DNA from: Clostridia bacterium | Lineage (GTDB): Bacteria > Bacillota > Clostridia > UMGS1810 | DNA length: 5,883 nucleotides | NCBI GenBank assembly: GCA_016293435.1 | Contig: JAEDEG010000141.1 | Span: 1 to 5,883, forward strand | Reading direction: 5' to 3' | Part shown: piece after piece, positions 5,114-5,883 of the stretch | Numbering within the stretch: the stretch's first letter is position 1 | Layout: each line of letters opens with the position of its first letter | Program-made: the position numbers and the translations under genes | The notes under the pieces: generated by a model | Seen by the model: the letters and a program-made list of their open reading frames with translations, nothing else | What the model was told of the DNA's origin: nothing | The model's database searches: none

Positions 5114-5142
5114 ACTTTATCACACATTTGTGTACTTGTCAA
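5114..5142 (-). promoter_or_regulatory. Leftward promoter, inverted relative of the rightward one
   Basis: Read leftward: TTGACA (5142-5137), 17-base spacer, TAAAGT (5119-5114) preceded by TGA. It shares 23 of 29 positions with the rightward promoter at 4725-4753, including the operator-like CAAGTACACAAATG (5138-5125). Predicted start near 5107, just before the 75-codon open frame; transcripts could also run on toward the repressor. Confidence 0.6.
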
Positions 5143-5168
5143 CACTTTTTTGAAAGGAGGATTTTCAT

Positions 5169-5363
5169 TTGGATAATTGGATAGCAGTTGCAATCGGAAA
5201 AATGCATATTAACGACATCAAACAAGATGAGGTTGCATCTAAAATGCGTATACGTCGAGACTATCTTAACAAAATTCTTAACGGCAAGAAAACGCCCAAG
5301 GACGCAGAAACCCGCATAATGTCCGCGATAGACGAGATAATCGCGGAAAGAAACGCAGGGTGA
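5169..5363 (+). CDS. Small HTH (Cro-like) early regulator
   Basis: Protein of 64 residues with a phage-type helix-turn-helix: KQDEVASKMRIRRDYLNKILNGKK spans residues 18-41, followed by PKDAETRIMSAIDEIIAE, a pattern common in small Clostridia phage regulators. It is the first rightward gene after the early promoter, the place of Cro, and may repress the lysogeny promoters; target sites are inferred from position only. The start is TTG at 5169, chosen because a very strong AAAGGAGG (5153-5160) ends eight bases before it and the next in-frame Met (MHIND) would cut into the HTH and lacks a site. A weak start codon with a strong ribosome site may set its level. The next gene follows after 31 bases. 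Confidence 0.82.
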   Translation: MDNWIAVAIGKMHINDIKQDEVASKMRIRRDYLNKILNGKKTPKDAETRIMSAIDEIIAERNAG

Positions 5364-5394
5364 AAGAAAACTAAATCAGAAAGGCGGTGAGAAT

Positions 5395-5634
5395 ATGCCG
5401 GCAACAAGAAAAACACCTGCGCAAAAGCGGGAGGAGGGAATTAAGCGAGCGCTTAGGATTGGACTTGCGGCAAAGGGTATGACCCGTGAAGATGTGGCGA
5501 ATCGAACAAAATTAGCCCCGGTTACAGTTTCTCTGGTCTTTTCAGATCCGATTGGTCGTGAGTTCCGTTCGGTGCTTATTGTAGCGGACTTGCTTGGAGT
5601 AAATCTTTTTTCCGATGAAGTTATGTCAGGTTGA
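5395..5634 (+). CDS. Second small HTH DNA-binding protein
   Basis: Protein of 79 residues. A very basic N-terminus (RKTPAQKREEGIKRAL, 5-20) is followed by an XRE-like HTH: LAAKGMTREDVANRTKLAPVTVSLVF (about 24-49) with the turn near KLAP, then FRSVLIVADLLGVNLFSD, the usual last helix of Cro/CI domains. Only one domain is present and no catalytic motif is visible, so it is probably a DNA-binding regulator of early phage genes. The ribosome site AAGGCGGTGA (5381-5390) precedes the ATG by four bases; the core AGGCGG is at normal distance. It forms an operon with the HTH gene upstream (31-base gap). Which sites it binds cannot be told. Confidence 0.8.
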   Translation: MPATRKTPAQKREEGIKRALRIGLAAKGMTREDVANRTKLAPVTVSLVFSDPIGREFRSVLIVADLLGVNLFSDEVMSG

Positions 5635-5675
5635 GAGGTGGACAAGCATTATGAGGTCAAGGAAGCATAAAAATC

Positions 5676-5740
5676 GCCGCCCATCGGAACGCAACTCCGA
5701 TAAGCGGCAAGTCAAATAGGTGTGATTTTATTGTATCACA
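5676..5740 (+). other. Structured leader: two hairpins before a membrane-protein gene
   Basis: Hairpin A: GCCGC(5676-5680)/GCGGC(5704-5708) and ATCGGA(5683-5688)/TCCGAT(5696-5701) around a 7-base loop ACGCAAC, with a 2-by-2 internal loop. Hairpin B: TGTGAT(5721-5726)/ATCACA(5735-5740). Neither is followed by a T-run, so they are not plain terminators. They lie in the 142-base gap between the second HTH gene and the next gene. Hairpin B could equally be a DNA operator. Confidence 0.6.
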
Positions 5741-5776
5741 TAATTTTAAATTTGTCAAATAGGAGGAAATTACAAA

Positions 5777-5883
5777 ATGAACAGTTCACTATATATAGAC
5801 GGTGCGGCATTGTGGGTGCTTCTTCTTTTAGCCGCGGGATTATTCGCAGGCTTCATCTTTTTCGGTTGCTCATACATAGCCGA
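5777..5883 (+). CDS. Small membrane protein, 3' partial
   Basis: Thirty-five codons are visible before the window ends. After a short polar start (MNSSLYIDG) comes one hydrophobic stretch, residues about 10-30, rich in Leu, Ala, Gly and Phe, which should span the membrane; it ends FFGCSYIA. The Cys at residue 31 lies after the hydrophobic stretch and does not form a lipobox. The start has an optimal AGGAGG (5761-5766) ten bases before the ATG. Small single-span proteins of this kind are common in phage early regions, but I do not recognise a specific family, and the rest of the gene could add domains. Confidence 0.75.
   Translation, partial: MNSSLYIDGAALWVLLLLAAGLFAGFIFFGCSYIA

Noticed and set aside
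4933..5184. Second plus-strand open frame running into the Cro-like gene
   Set aside because: It crosses the leftward promoter and the AAAGGAGG site of the HTH gene at 5169, its composition is odd (many His, Phe, Cys, Leu), and it has no ribosome site.
5651..5719. 22-codon basic peptide frame (MRSRKHKNRRPSERN start) with a possible AGGTGG site
   Set aside because: Most of it is made of both arms of hairpin A (5676-5708), which explains the sequence better. A very short lysine/arginine-rich product alone is not enough to call a gene.
1..5883. CRISPR array, insertion sequence or transposon ends
   Set aside because: No regularly spaced repeats with unique spacers, no transposase motif and no terminal inverted repeats with target duplications were found. 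The only repeats are the att arm sites and the operator sites.

Overview
The window looks like the lysis-to-immunity junction of a temperate phage of a low-to-mid-GC Gram-positive host, most likely a gut-type Clostridia. Evidence: strong AGGAGG-type ribosome binding sites, an amidase endolysin with ChW-like wall-binding repeats, an r1t-like holin, a tyrosine integrase, and an ImmR/ImmA-type repressor with its metalloprotease. No host gene is visible.

Layout, left to right. (1) 1-1105, + strand: the end of the late operon, with an amidase endolysin whose start lies left of the window, then a holin. (2) 1106-1365: a complete-looking attP. A tRNA 3'-end fragment (1180-1207) followed by a terminator is flanked on each side by a pair of direct TTCACACGAA-type repeats, probable integrase arm sites. 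(3) 1366-2352, - strand: the integrase. (4) 2376-2489: a probable small RNA gene on the + strand with its own promoter, three hairpins and a terminator, pointing against the genes around it. (5) 2488-3703, - strand: a three-gene operon of RelE/HigB-like toxin, HTH antitoxin with a C-terminal tail, and SecB-like chaperone. This is the gene order of toxin-antitoxin-chaperone (TAC) systems; the promoter at 3724-3752 contains a perfect inverted repeat. (6) 3873-4639, - strand: ImmA-like protease and HTH repressor, overlapping by ATGA. (7) 4640-5168: a 530-base control region with at least five related operator-like sites, a strong rightward promoter, and a similar promoter in inverted orientation facing it. 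Between the two lies a 75-codon minus-strand open frame that reads like protein but has no usual start codon. (8) 5169-5883, + strand: two small HTH genes, a structured leader with two hairpins, and the start of a small membrane protein.

How it works together (inference): the repressor binds the CAAnTACGTAnnTG-like sites to hold the rightward promoter off, and ImmA relieves repression by cleaving the repressor. Integrase acts on the attP next to it. The TAC operon sits where lysogens carry accessory genes, so it could serve for prophage maintenance or for defence against other phages. Having lysis genes, attP and integrase in direct succession fits a free or circular phage genome rather than one end of an integrated prophage.
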